A stretch of 64,000 nt of DNA from UBA4971 sp900019985 (GTDB lineage Bacteria; Bacillota; SHA-98; UBA4971), in contig JBMNFG010000011.1 of assembly GCA_050949175.1 (NCBI GenBank), positions 186,001-250,000 of the forward strand. The letters are read 5' to 3'. Positions 17,805 to 26,866 of this stretch are shown piece after piece. Numbering within the stretch: the first letter of the stretch is position 1; each line of letters begins with the position of its first letter. Both the position numbers and the translations under genes were made by a program. The notes beneath the pieces are model-generated. The model was given only the letters and a program-made list of their open reading frames with translations. It searched no databases and was not told the DNA's origin.

Positions 17805-20800
17805 GGGAGTGTATGCCACTGCGTGGATAGGTTTATAATAGTCTTCCGATATCAGCTCCCGGACAACTGTGCCGCCTGTGTCAATAGTCCGCCAGACTGC
17901 AACCCGGATTCCAGGCTTTCCGGCGGAAATCTTCTCATTTTCGGAGTTGCCGCCTGCCATGAGTCTGGGCCTTTCTACATTCAAGACTTCCCGCGTCACC
18001 TCCACTTGCCTCTTGGCTAAAAGACCAGCCTTTACCTCGACGGTAAGTCTCGGTCCCTCTGTGCGTGCACTTATAGTCACCGGGACATCCAGTTGGTTCT
18101 TGAACCGCAAGTCAAGCCCGCTTTCTTCACTGATCGTAGCATCAAAGCCCGGTGGCACATAGTCTACAGGCTGTGAGTGCGGGTGACGCTCGACTATCTC
18201 CAGCCCCGCCCTGAGAACCGCGTTATATAGCGTAGTCGACACCTGGCAGATACCTCCTGCCACTCCTGGCACGCTCTTGCCTCCTGAGATCACCCTGGCT
18301 TCTTTGTACCCCTGCGCCTCAAGCCTCGGCCCTAATACCTTGTCCAAAGAAAACACTTCTCCGGGCTGGAGCACAAATCCGTCAATAGCCTGCGCAGCAA
18401 GGGCGATGTTGTGATTCCTATTCAATTCTGGCTCTTTAACAGTAGTAGAAAAACCCGCTAAGGTAGGCATCTCAACAACTATATCGTGGCTCCTGGAAGC
18501 ACCGTATACGTCAGGCAAGTACATCCCCCACGCCATAGTCGGCATCACCTTGTATTCTCCAGGCCGTTCAGCCCTCATGGAATACACTATCTCGTTCTCG
18601 CCCTCATCAAGATAAGTGCTGAAGATCGCTACTTTCTCATCGCGGATTTCTTTCTGCGCAAACCAGAAATCCCAGCTGTAGCGGTCAACCGGCTTATCGA
18701 TCACTTCAAATCCTGACGGAAGGGGATCCTCAATCATGATGTACGTGCGAGGCCTATCCGTTCTCACGGTGAGCCTGACTATAATCTCATCTCCCTGATT
18801 CACACGGCCTGTAATCGGCTCAAAGGTGTTGCTTCCTTGGACTTTGCGGTAGTAATTGCGACTCACCTTCAGGCCGTTATCAACTTCTGCCATGGATTCA
18901 GACGGAGTCACGTACTTGCAGCTAACAGAGTAATAGAGCCTTCCCGTACCCGTTTTCTTGACAACAAGTTCATTCTTGCCCGGAACCAATTGGCTCGGGT
19001 CTATCTCTATCACGCTCTCCTTATCCCATGCATTTTTCCCGGAAAACGCGATCCTTTCCACCTGTTTTCCATTGAGTGATACGTTTGCCGTTATATTTGA
19101 CTTAATCTCCTCACGGAGCTTCATATACTCAGTTAGCGCCATTACGGCAATGGCAGTGTCTTTCGTAGATGTCCAGGCATTCCCCATGCGTGCTTCAGAC
19201 AGCCACCTCACAACTTGCGGAGCCACAGGATGGTCAGGCTCTACAGCCAGTATTGCCAAAAGGGCATATGCAGTAGTCTCAATCCGATTGTCGGCCCAGT
19301 ACCACTCCTCCTGTGACGCATCCCAGTAAGTCCTCGCGTTATCACCGCGAGCACGCTGCAAGAGGTCGCCAAGGACTATCCTTGCATCATCAAGCCTCTC
19401 CACGTTCTTCAAAGTCAGAGTAAGGAGAGCCAGAGAATAGTTGGAAAGCTCCTCGCGCCTCACGATCATCTCATCAAGACGGGGCAGGAACCTCTCTCCG
19501 ACCTCAGACATAATGAACAAGTTGTATACCAGGTCATCAACGCTTTTCGGCTTGTTAAGGAATACGCCAAGTGCCCTCTTGCCTCGCATTAAAACGCCGT
19601 CATCTACGTGGTAACCTGCTTTCTTTGCGAGATTGAGGCCATACACTACGTACGCAGTTGTCCTTGCTTTAGGCTCGTCATATCCCCACCAGCCCCAGCC
19701 GCCTTCCCAGTGCTGATACTTGTATAACCGGGCAAGGCCTGCGTTTACCATATCCGGAAGGTCCTTCTCAATCTCAGGCATCTCAATGCCCAGTTCACGA
19801 AGGGTATTGGAAACGATAATGTTAGGCAGGAACGAGTTCATCGTCTGCTCGGTACAGCCGTACGGATAGGACGTTAGATATTCTAGAGCTCCTAAAGCAG
19901 TGGCAGCCACAGAAGGTGCAAGCCTGACTTCCACATTCAATGTGTTATCTATTACATCTTCCGGAACATCAAATACGATTTTCACTTCTCCGTCTTCTGC
20001 CGGGTCTTTCCCTACCTCGCCGCCATCAAATACCTGAACCTGGTTACCAAAGGGCAGCACGGAAACGTTAAGCTCCAGAGCATCACTGAGTCTTCCTGCA
20101 CTTGCTGACGCAGTAAACTTAGCAACACCTACTGTGTCGCATTTGATCTTCCAGTTAAGTGTAGCCTGCGCGCCGGGAGCCAGGTCTACTCCTCGCTCTT
20201 TCCCATCAACCAAGGCGACCCCTTCTGCTTTGAGGCTGACCTTGGCGTTTATTTGCCTGTCAGTATAGTTGTGGACGATTGTAGATATATAAGTAGTATC
20301 GCCCAGCCTGAAGAACCTAGGCACAGCCATCCTGACAATAAGGTCCTTCGTGGTCTTCACGTCACGCGTAGCGGACCCCACTTGGGTAGCCAATGTATGG
20401 CCTCTGACAGTTGCCCTCCATGTAGTTAAGGAATCAGGCATGGTGAAACTGACTTTCGCTGTGCCTTTTCTGTCAGTCATAACTACAGGCGCCCAAAAGG
20501 CTGTATCCGGAAAATCCCTTCGGACATCTGAGTCACCTGCCTCCTTGTCTGCGCCTCCATAGTACCACCGCGGGAAAGAGTAGTTTGTCATAATCTGGTT
20601 CCATATCGACCCGTAGAATGCTTTCCGGATATCAGGTGCAAGCTCGCCCTGGATGGCATAAATCGATGCGTCCACAACTCCTATTGAGACTTCAGCCTGC
20701 ACGGGACGGCCTGCATGGTCCAGCGTCTTAATGGTATAGGAAGCCCGCTCGCCAGGGCTATAAGTCTCTTTGTCCGGAGTAATGGATATATCAAGGAAGT

Positions 20801-22832
20801 TCTCTTTTACTGAAACATACATCACCTTTTCCTGCATATAAAGCTGTTTCCCACGGACAAAAGTGACTGTAAAGAACGAGTTAGGACTGAATTCCTGGGT
20901 TATGGGGATCTCAAACAGCCTCGTATGTCCTGTGAGCTCAACCACTTCCCAGGAGGCTAAGTCGCGCCCTTCAATGGTAATCAATGCCCAAACATGGTCA
21001 AACGTTGTATTCACAAGGACCTTTGCAACATCACCTATCTCATAGACATCCTTGTCAGTAATGATCTCGATTTCAGTCCCGCCGTAACTGGACCAGCTCC
21101 CTTCATAGCCGGCTACCCAGACGTACGCTTCCTCAACAATGCGGTTCCCTCTTTCGTCAACCCCAGAGACTTCCACCAGGTAAGACCCTTCTTCTTTCGG
21201 AGTAAACTCGAACTCCGCCTTCCCGTCCTTACCTGTGGATACCTTCCCTGATTGCTCCTTCCACCTGATGGATTTGTCCCCATCCCAGGTTTCCTTCATG
21301 CTTTGCCATTCAAGATCTACGGCATGAGGTTGGCCGTCTATGGTCTCTGCTTTTATAAGAATCTTTGAAGGCTCTCCGGGAGGTACTACGTATTTGGCAG
21401 GCTGGACAGTTATATCGAAAAGGCCTCGAGAGAGAATCACTGACGACCTTCCCGTAACCTCCCTTAAACTCTCATCAGTCACGGTTGCTTCTAAATACAA
21501 TCTCTGAGACCTCTGGATCTTATCTGTCTTTATAGTAAACTGCATGGTTCCGTCATCTGACGTAACACCTTCGCCTGAATCTACAAGCTCGCCATAATAC
21601 CCGTAACCCGCGTCGAAAACAGGATAATAGCCCAGGTCTTCTGTGGAGTAATAACTACGCCAGTACGGTTGGGCGTACACGGCGTACTTTACCTTTGCGC
21701 CGGCAACAGGTTTGCCGAAGTAGTAATTAGCTGAAATCCTGGCAGATATCTCATCCCCTGCCACATAAATGTCCTTGTCAGCAGTGACTGTGACCTCATA
21801 CTCCGGCTTCCTGTATTCAGCCACTTTAAACCAGCCATTATGCGTGCTTCCACACACATTGACAAGGACCCGGTAATCACCTAAAGAAGGCTCATCTCCT
21901 AGGGTAAGTTCTCCTGTAACAGAGCCGTACTTGTTGGTCTTAGTGTCTGCCCTGTAAATAACCGCATCCGTTGAATCTCTAACCTCAATTGTGACTTCTT
22001 CATCAGCCAAAACTTCAAAAACTCCGCCTTTATCTTCACGAAGAATGCCTTTAATCGATACCTTCTGACCCGGCCTGTATATCGGCCGGTCAGTGTAGAT
22101 ATACACCTTATAACGGGCATCTTCCCAGTACCTCCAAGAACTTATCTGTGCAAAACTGACGCCATCGTCCTCTTCCCGGACACCGAGTATGAACATTTCT
22201 CCCCTGGGAGTGCCGGTAAGATCAAAAGCGAAGAGCCCGTCGCGATCTGTGGTTCCCTCTCCGATGATTTCCCTGTTTTCGTTGTATATGGTAATCCTGG
22301 CGCCTTCACACGGGGCCTCCTTGCTGAAGGTGTAGGCGTAGACCAAGAGTTTACCCTCACCTTGTTTAGTCACGAGCCCAAGGTCTGTTACAATAAACCA
22401 GTCGCTGGCTTCACGTCCTTCACTGTCTCTGGCCGTGACCATGTACACTCCTTTACCCTCGGACCCGATTCCCGGATCTACCCTGAATCCCGATCCTGCC
22501 GGGCCTTGACGAGGACGTTCCCAGAACTCCCGAACCAGTACTGCGTCTTCCGGCATAACCTGCTCAGTTAAGGATAATGACCCGTGCTGTCTAAAAAACG
22601 CTTCTGCATCGAATTTCCAGACAGAAAAGTCAACTCTGGTAGCACCCTCGCTCCTCACGCGGATCAGGGGCGTCTCAGCCGGTGTATTAACCCGTACGTC
22701 TGAGTCCACGTACAAGTGACCTTCAGCTGCTTTGCTGTCTACCGGAAACGAGCGTAGAGCAAAAGCCAGTCCGATAAAGAAAGCCACGATTACACCTGTT
22801 ACAAATAAATTCCGATGACGCTGTGTTTTCAT
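17802..22832 (-). CDS. Alpha-2-macroglobulin family protein fused to a C-terminal VanW domain
   Basis: 1676 residues. An N-terminal membrane anchor or signal segment (FVTGVIVAFFIGLAFALRSF) is followed by many MG-type beta domains (for example YIYTDRPIYRPGQKVSIKGI, a classical A2M motif). The thioester motif is intact: Cys993-Thr-Glu-Gln996 in YPYGCTEQTMNS. An alpha-helical complement-like domain follows (GGWGWWGYDEPKARTTAYVV). From about residue 1455 the sequence changes to a VanW domain (NIALAAQAIDG, PGEVFSLDKVLGPR, GVAGGICQVSTTLYN, HSQPVDYVPPGFDA), with a G5-like tail to the end. Bacterial A2Ms are thought to trap proteases or toxins; VanW domains occur on the Gram-positive surface with unknown role. 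The ATG is 7 bp after the AMMECR1 gene, so both form one operon. Confidence 0.92.
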   Translation of the reverse strand: MKTQRHRNLFVTGVIVAFFIGLAFALRSFPVDSKAAEGHLYVDSDVRVNTPAETPLIRVRSEGATRVDFSVWKFDAEAFFRQHGSLSLTEQVMPEDAVLVREFWERPRQGPAGSGFRVDPGIGSEGKGVYMVTARDSEGREASDWFIVTDLGLVTKQGEGKLLVYAYTFSKEAPCEGARITIYNENREIIGEGTTDRDGLFAFDLTGTPRGEMFILGVREEDDGVSFAQISSWRYWEDARYKVYIYTDRPIYRPGQKVSIKGILREDKGGVFEVLADEEVTIEVRDSTDAVIYRADTKTNKYGSVTGELTLGDEPSLGDYRVLVNVCGSTHNGWFKVAEYRKPEYEVTVTADKDIYVAGDEISARISANYYFGKPVAGAKVKYAVYAQPYWRSYYSTEDLGYYPVFDAGYGYYGELVDSGEGVTSDDGTMQFTIKTDKIQRSQRLYLEATVTDESLREVTGRSSVILSRGLFDITVQPAKYVVPPGEPSKILIKAETIDGQPHAVDLEWQSMKETWDGDKSIRWKEQSGKVSTGKDGKAEFEFTPKEEGSYLVEVSGVDERGNRIVEEAYVWVAGYEGSWSSYGGTEIEIITDKDVYEIGDVAKVLVNTTFDHVWALITIEGRDLASWEVVELTGHTRLFEIPITQEFSPNSFFTVTFVRGKQLYMQEKVMYVSVKENFLDISITPDKETYSPGERASYTIKTLDHAGRPVQAEVSIGVVDASIYAIQGELAPDIRKAFYGSIWNQIMTNYSFPRWYYGGADKEAGDSDVRRDFPDTAFWAPVVMTDRKGTAKVSFTMPDSLTTWRATVRGHTLATQVGSATRDVKTTKDLIVRMAVPRFFRLGDTTYISTIVHNYTDRQINAKVSLKAEGVALVDGKERGVDLAPGAQATLNWKIKCDTVGVAKFTASASAGRLSDALELNVSVLPFGNQVQVFDGGEVGKDPAEDGEVKIVFDVPEDVIDNTLNVEVRLAPSVAATALGALEYLTSYPYGCTEQTMNSFLPNIIVSNTLRELGIEMPEIEKDLPDMVNAGLARLYKYQHWEGGWGWWGYDEPKARTTAYVVYGLNLAKKAGYHVDDGVLMRGKRALGVFLNKPKSVDDLVYNLFIMSEVGERFLPRLDEMIVRREELSNYSLALLTLTLKNVERLDDARIVLGDLLQRARGDNARTYWDASQEEWYWADNRIETTAYALLAILAVEPDHPVAPQVVRWLSEARMGNAWTSTKDTAIAVMALTEYMKLREEIKSNITANVSLNGKQVERIAFSGKNAWDKESVIEIDPSQLVPGKNELVVKKTGTGRLYYSVSCKYVTPSESMAEVDNGLKVSRNYYRKVQGSNTFEPITGRVNQGDEIIVRLTVRTDRPRTYIMIEDPLPSGFEVIDKPVDRYSWDFWFAQKEIRDEKVAIFSTYLDEGENEIVYSMRAERPGEYKVMPTMAWGMYLPDVYGASRSHDIVVEMPTLAGFSTTVKEPELNRNHNIALAAQAIDGFVLQPGEVFSLDKVLGPRLEAQGYKEARVISGGKSVPGVAGGICQVSTTLYNAVLRAGLEIVERHPHSQPVDYVPPGFDATISEESGLDLRFKNQLDVPVTISARTEGPRLTVEVKAGLLAKRQVEVTREVLNVERPRLMAGGNSENEKISAGKPGIRVAVWRTIDTGGTVVRELISEDYYKPIHAVAYTP

Positions 22833-22839
22833 GGTTGCT

Positions 22840-23658
22840 TTACCCCCTTACGGGCAGAGTTTTCCCGAACTTTTCTGTTTCAAAGACATATAACTCGAAC
22901 GGAGTCTGAGCTCCTATACCTGCTTCCCGCATAGCCCATTCCTTTTGATATTTGCTTGTCCTGGCCTCACCCGGCAGTATTACCCCGGAGCGCCCACTTG
23001 TCTTTATCAGAATCCCTTCCAAACGCGGGTTAACTATCACATCGGGACTCTCTCTTCTGACCCGTCCTACAACAGATACGCAAAACTCGAGGTTATCAAG
23101 GTCTTCCGCTGTTATCGGAGGATGGCGGATGTCCATGGTAGCAGCCATCCGGGCTGCCCTCTTAATCTCTTCATATAAGTTGGGCTCGCCGGGATAAATC
23201 CTTCCCATACATCCCCTGACTTTGTTGTCAATTATTATCGTAACGAACACGCCCGCTTGAATGCTCTTAAGGGGGCTTGACGAGGATTTGTCGGCATCAT
23301 TCTCGCTTGGCCCCGGCTTTTCGCCCAGGACCACGCGGGTTACAGACCTTCCGGCAATATCCAGAATCTCCTGTTCCAAAGCAGGCGAGCGCAATGCTCT
23401 CAGCCTGTCCAAAGGGTCGCTTCCTTGAAAGATCGGAGATGCTTCGCCAAGCCGAGAGGGACTTTCCTCATCCGGCCTCTGCTCCTCTAGCGGTGATTTC
23501 AAAGATAAAGAATCCAGCCCTCCACGGCCTTCTCCTTGAACACCGTGGGGGCTGTATGAAGCCTTAAGAATGAAGAGGCCTACAATAATCAGGAAAGCAG
23601 TGATGCAACTAATAGTTACCCGTCTATTGCCAGGCTTCCCCCGGCCTTGCGAAGTCAC
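22840..23658 (-). CDS. Membrane-anchored AMMECR1-domain protein
   Basis: About 272 residues. A hydrophobic N-terminal segment (VTISCITAFLIIVGLFILKA) is followed by a Pro/Ser/Glu-rich linker (to about residue 120) and a C-terminal AMMECR1 domain: AGVFVTIIIDNKVRGCMGRIYP, the RGCMG core with its cysteine, AARMAATMDIRHPPI, LEFCVSVVGRV and SGVILPGE. AMMECR1 domains are normally cytosolic and often adjoin MEMO or radical SAM proteins; here the domain is predicted outside the cell and neither partner adjoins. The start is uncertain: GTG 23658 has AAAGGAG 11 nt upstream, TTG 23685 has almost none. It is co-transcribed with the A2M-VanW gene. Confidence 0.82.
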   Translation of the reverse strand: MTSQGRGKPGNRRVTISCITAFLIIVGLFILKASYSPHGVQGEGRGGLDSLSLKSPLEEQRPDEESPSRLGEASPIFQGSDPLDRLRALRSPALEQEILDIAGRSVTRVVLGEKPGPSENDADKSSSSPLKSIQAGVFVTIIIDNKVRGCMGRIYPGEPNLYEEIKRAARMAATMDIRHPPITAEDLDNLEFCVSVVGRVRRESPDVIVNPRLEGILIKTSGRSGVILPGEARTSKYQKEWAMREAGIGAQTPFELYVFETEKFGKTLPVRG

Positions 23659-23888
23659 AGAATCCAAAGCTCCTTTTTCAAGCAAGACGGTCTTTTTCGG
23701 TTGAACGTAATTACCTGTGAGTTCAGTTCTATTCGTCTATGCTCGATTCCTTCCCAATTCCCTATGTAAACCTTATAAATTTTGGATCTTAATTCGTAAA
23801 TAAGGTTTTTTGCCCTCTCCGACATAGTAACGTCCATTATACGTTGGAATAACATGTTGTGAGGAAGACTTATGAAGGGAGAATCATT

Positions 23889-24749
23889 ATGATTACATAT
23901 ATAGTCCAACCCGGTGATACCCTTGCCTTAATCGCACAACGCTTCGGTTCTACAGTGCAGTCAATCGTCTCCACAAACAACATATCTGACCCGAACCTTA
24001 TTTTTGTGGGACAGGTACTGCAGATACCGGTGGCAGGTGCACCGCCGACTGCGACTCCGCCTACTACGCCGGCACCACCTACTCCTGCCCCTACACCGCC
24101 GTCGATTACAGTCCCTGACGGCTTCAGGCTCTACATTGTACAGCCTGCAGATACCCTGGCTGAGCTCGCAAGACGCTTCGGGACGACTGTTCAGGTCCTG
24201 GTTTCGGTAAACCGCATCCCTGATATAAACCTGATAACTGTGGGACAGGTCTTGTTTGTTCCCATAAGGCCGATTACAGTTGTGCCTGTGCCGCCGCCCA
24301 GTCCGCCGACACCGCCGGCACCGCCTACTCCACCTACACCTCCGGGACCGCCTGTCACCGGAGTGAACCAGGTTTCCCTGGTCCAAGGCGGGCTTAGGCA
24401 TACTTTCATGGTAAGTAGGACAACATTTTCACGGGGTGAGCCTGTCAGGCTGAGCCTCAGCAAGACGAATGTCACAGGATCCCCTGTGTCCATCACTTAC
24501 AGAGGAAGCCAAAGATATGACTTTATCGTTACACGGGCAGGCAGAGAGATTTGGCGGTGGTCTGAAGGGCGCTTCTTCACATTTGCTATCGAAACAATCT
24601 CTGTAGCCCCGGGAGAGCGTCTCCTCCACATACAGATATGGAATCAGACTACAAACCGCGGAGTTCCGGTGTCTCCGGGAGTCTATACTGTCACAGCAGT
24701 TAACACAGGGACAGGAGTGAGGCTTAGCATTCAAATCGAGATTAGATGA
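23889..24749 (+). CDS. LysM-LysM-BsuPI domain protein
   Basis: 286 residues from the ATG at 23889, 7 nt after GAAGGGAG. Residues 1-46 are a LysM domain (MITYIVQPGDTLALIAQRFG). A Pro/Thr-rich linker and a second LysM (LYIVQPADTLAELARRFG, about 80-130) follow, then a second proline-rich linker, then about 120 residues matching the BsuPI domain (intracellular proteinase inhibitor: QRYDFIVTRAGREIWRWSEG, TISVAPGERLLHIQIW). There is no signal peptide, as in many spore-associated LysM proteins whose LysM sits at the very N-terminus. A spore-envelope or wall protein that inhibits or binds proteases is a reasonable guess. Confidence 0.85.
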   Translation: MITYIVQPGDTLALIAQRFGSTVQSIVSTNNISDPNLIFVGQVLQIPVAGAPPTATPPTTPAPPTPAPTPPSITVPDGFRLYIVQPADTLAELARRFGTTVQVLVSVNRIPDINLITVGQVLFVPIRPITVVPVPPPSPPTPPAPPTPPTPPGPPVTGVNQVSLVQGGLRHTFMVSRTTFSRGEPVRLSLSKTNVTGSPVSITYRGSQRYDFIVTRAGREIWRWSEGRFFTFAIETISVAPGERLLHIQIWNQTTNRGVPVSPGVYTVTAVNTGTGVRLSIQIEIR

Positions 24750-24780
24750 CGATCGAAGTCAGGCAGGCAAGTAATTGTCC

Positions 24781-24810
24781 TCGACTTGCCATATAATTAC
24801 GGTATATAAT
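24781..24810 (+). promoter_or_regulatory. Predicted promoter of the NifU-like gene
   Basis: TATAAT (24805-24810) is a perfect -10 box, with TCGACT (24781-24786) as a weak -35 at 18 bp. It lies 55 bp before the TTG start of the small NifU-like gene and downstream of the LysM gene. Confidence 0.5.
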
Positions 24811-24865
24811 CGTGGAAGACAGACACCCAATGCTCAGGCTGAGTTAACAAGAGGAGGCATGCGAT

Positions 24866-25084
24866 TTGCGCGAACAAGTAGAAAAAGCCCTTGATAAGAT
24901 AAGGGTTGCGCTAAAAGCGCACGGCGGCGACGTAGAACTTGTGGATGTTGAGGGCAATGTAGTGAAAGTAAGACTTACAGGCGCATGTGGAGGATGTCCC
25001 TTTTCCACAATGACACTGAAGAACGGTATTGAGCGGACACTGAAGGCGGAGATCCCTGAGATAGAGAGAGTGGAAGCTGTATAG
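24866..25084 (+). CDS. NifU-like Fe-S scaffold domain protein
   Basis: 72 residues, the size of a free NifU C-terminal domain (Nfu type). The Fe-S cysteines are Cys41 and Cys44 in GACGGCPFSTMTLKNGIERT. The start is TTG at 24866 after GAGGAGG. It is likely to receive or deliver a 4Fe-4S cluster; the neighbouring AOR gene cluster (opposite strand, ending 119 bp away) encodes several Fe-S proteins, but any functional link is only positional. Confidence 0.92.
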   Translation: MREQVEKALDKIRVALKAHGGDVELVDVEGNVVKVRLTGACGGCPFSTMTLKNGIERTLKAEIPEIERVEAV

Positions 25085-25121
25085 GCCGAAAATACAATTT
25101 TGCCTTGTATTTACGAAGGGA

Positions 25122-25144
25122 AGCCGCCCAGGATCTGGGCGGCT
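25122..25144. terminator. Hairpin between convergent genes
   Basis: Perfect 10-bp stem AGCCGCCCAG/CTGGGCGGCT with a 3-nt loop between the NifU-like gene (plus) and aorC (minus). No T-run follows on either strand, so it may be a weak bidirectional terminator. Confidence 0.5.
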
Positions 25145-25203
25145 GACGATTGTACTTCCGTGATTAACTGGAATCGCGCAGTCAGCTATAATCGTTAGTA
25201 TAG

Positions 25204-26517
25204 CTATCCTAATGGACCGCAATAGGAAAGCCTTGTCCCCGTATGCACAACATCTCCATAGCTTAACCTGGCACCAAGCAGCACGTTCCTTATGCCGGCA
25301 GTATCTTCACCCCGTGCTATCAGGCTCCGTAAGACACCTGCCGCTTGTGTGGAAGGGCCTGAGATCACAGCTCCTACCAACCGCCCGTCGGAGAACACCA
25401 GGCGCCTGTACTCTTTTCTACGCCTATCCAGGAACAATACTGCCTCGTCCCCTTCTTCAGGCCGGATTTTCCCTAAGGTTATCAAAGACTTATCACCGAA
25501 CGAGACTGAATTCAGGCCTACGTCCCCCGGATATGACACTCTGCGCCCGGCCATATTGTATCCTGCAACTCTTCCCTGCCAGACAGCGCTGGACCAAAGC
25601 GCGTTTACCCAATGCTTCCCGCGGGCTCTGTCATGGCCTTCAGCAATGTCGCCTGCCGCGTAGACATTCGGGACATTCGTCTCCATCCTGTCGTTTACAA
25701 GAATACCGAACCCTGCCTCGATCTCGGTCCCTTTTATGCTAGACAGATTGGGGCTTACACCTTTCCCGATGACAACCATGTCACAGTCTATAACCTCGCC
25801 TGTTGAAAGGCGGACCCTTTCAACTTCTCCGTCTCCTTCAATCGCTGCGGCATCGCATCTTAGCCTGATATCCAAACCGGGCACTTGGAACATATTGAAC
25901 ACTACTTCTTGATCCTCGGGGGCTGTGATCTGAGACAGCAACCTTCCGGAAGTTACGACAAGCACGACATCTATGCCGCGGGCAAGCAAGCCTTCAACTG
26001 TCTTAATACTGACAAGGCCTCCGCCTAGCACCACTGCCCGCTTGGATGTGGGAGTCTTCTCCTTGATCTTCTTCGCATCCTCCAGAGTCCTTAAAGAATA
26101 CACACCTGACAGCGTAGCCCCGGGAATATCAGGAACCTGGGGACTGCTGCCCATTGCAAGCAGCAGCGAATTATAAGCCAGGCGGCGTCCGTCTTCAAGT
26201 TCAACGACTTTTCCGATGGGATCAACACGAGAAGCCCCTACACCCAGCAATGGCCTGACCCCGTTCTTTTCGTAAAAATCCTCATCTACCAGAAAGACGT
26301 CGTCAAGATCGGTTTTTCCGCCTATCCAGTAGGTTAGGAGAATCTTGGAATAATACCTCTCAACCTCGGGAGATACGATTGCTACCTCGCCGTCAGGGTC
26401 TACCTCGCGTATGGCAAGGAGGGCGCTGATTCCCGCAGGACCGTTCCCTAGGATCACGTAATTGCTAAAGCCAGAGTCTGCTTTACCTTCTTCGAACGCC
26501 TTATCAACCAAAGGCAA
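25204..26517 (-). CDS. FAD-dependent NAD(P)H oxidoreductase, AorC-like
   Basis: 437 residues, pyridine nucleotide-disulfide oxidoreductase fold. N-terminal FAD site NYVILGNGPAGISALLAIRE, NAD site VVLGGGLVSIKTVEGLLARG and second FAD motif NVYAAGDIAEGHD are present. No active-site CxxxxC pair is seen, which fits the NirB/NADH oxidase-like branch used as an NAD-reducing subunit. The start is TTG at 26517 after GAGGGAGGGG. It is last in the cluster ferredoxin-AOR-MoaD-oxidoreductase, the same set as aorABDC of Aromatoleum. It therefore probably passes electrons between the AOR iron-sulfur chain and NAD+. Confidence 0.88.
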   Translation of the reverse strand: MPLVDKAFEEGKADSGFSNYVILGNGPAGISALLAIREVDPDGEVAIVSPEVERYYSKILLTYWIGGKTDLDDVFLVDEDFYEKNGVRPLLGVGASRVDPIGKVVELEDGRRLAYNSLLLAMGSSPQVPDIPGATLSGVYSLRTLEDAKKIKEKTPTSKRAVVLGGGLVSIKTVEGLLARGIDVVLVVTSGRLLSQITAPEDQEVVFNMFQVPGLDIRLRCDAAAIEGDGEVERVRLSTGEVIDCDMVVIGKGVSPNLSSIKGTEIEAGFGILVNDRMETNVPNVYAAGDIAEGHDRARGKHWVNALWSSAVWQGRVAGYNMAGRRVSYPGDVGLNSVSFGDKSLITLGKIRPEEGDEAVLFLDRRRKEYRRLVFSDGRLVGAVISGPSTQAAGVLRSLIARGEDTAGIRNVLLGARLSYGDVVHTGTRLSYCGPLG

Positions 26518-26556
26518 TTCCCCTCCCTCGAAGCCTGTGGCTTGAGCAAAGTAAAA

Positions 26557-26835
26557 CTAGCCGCCGGCGACAGCCGAGAGGAAACTGACGGTGTCGCCGT
26601 CATTCAGTTTGGTCTTGACTCCGGAGATAAACTCAATATTCCTTCCGTTTACAAGGATATTGATATCCCGCCTGAGTTCTCCGGATCCGGTAAGCAATTC
26701 ATTCTTAAGAGGCAGGCCGAAGCGGGATACCAGGACTTCGACTAAAGTTTCTATATCAGGAGCCAAGTCAGCAGGTATCTCCACTTCGTCAACGCCTGTC
26801 GCTGTCTTCATGAAGAAGAAGAACCTAACGCGCAC
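26557..26835 (-). CDS. MoaD/ThiS family sulfur carrier
   Basis: 92 residues ending in SAVAGG, so the C-terminal Gly-Gly needed for thiocarboxylation is present. The beta-grasp pattern is clear (RVRFFFFMKTATG, LVNGRNIEFISGVKTKLNDG, DTVSFLSAV). It would supply sulfur for the tungsten or molybdenum pterin of the adjacent AOR, as the MoaD-like protein in Aromatoleum aor clusters is thought to do. The start is GTG at 26835 after AGAGGAGG. Confidence 0.9.
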   Translation of the reverse strand: MRVRFFFFMKTATGVDEVEIPADLAPDIETLVEVLVSRFGLPLKNELLTGSGELRRDINILVNGRNIEFISGVKTKLNDGDTVSFLSAVAGG

Positions 26836-26866
26836 GTTATGCCTCCTCTTACACCCATCTTGACTC

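Noticed and set aside
23655..23909. 84-residue minus-strand gene
   Set aside because: It overlaps both the AMMECR1 start region and the LysM gene start, lacks a ribosome site and has no family features.
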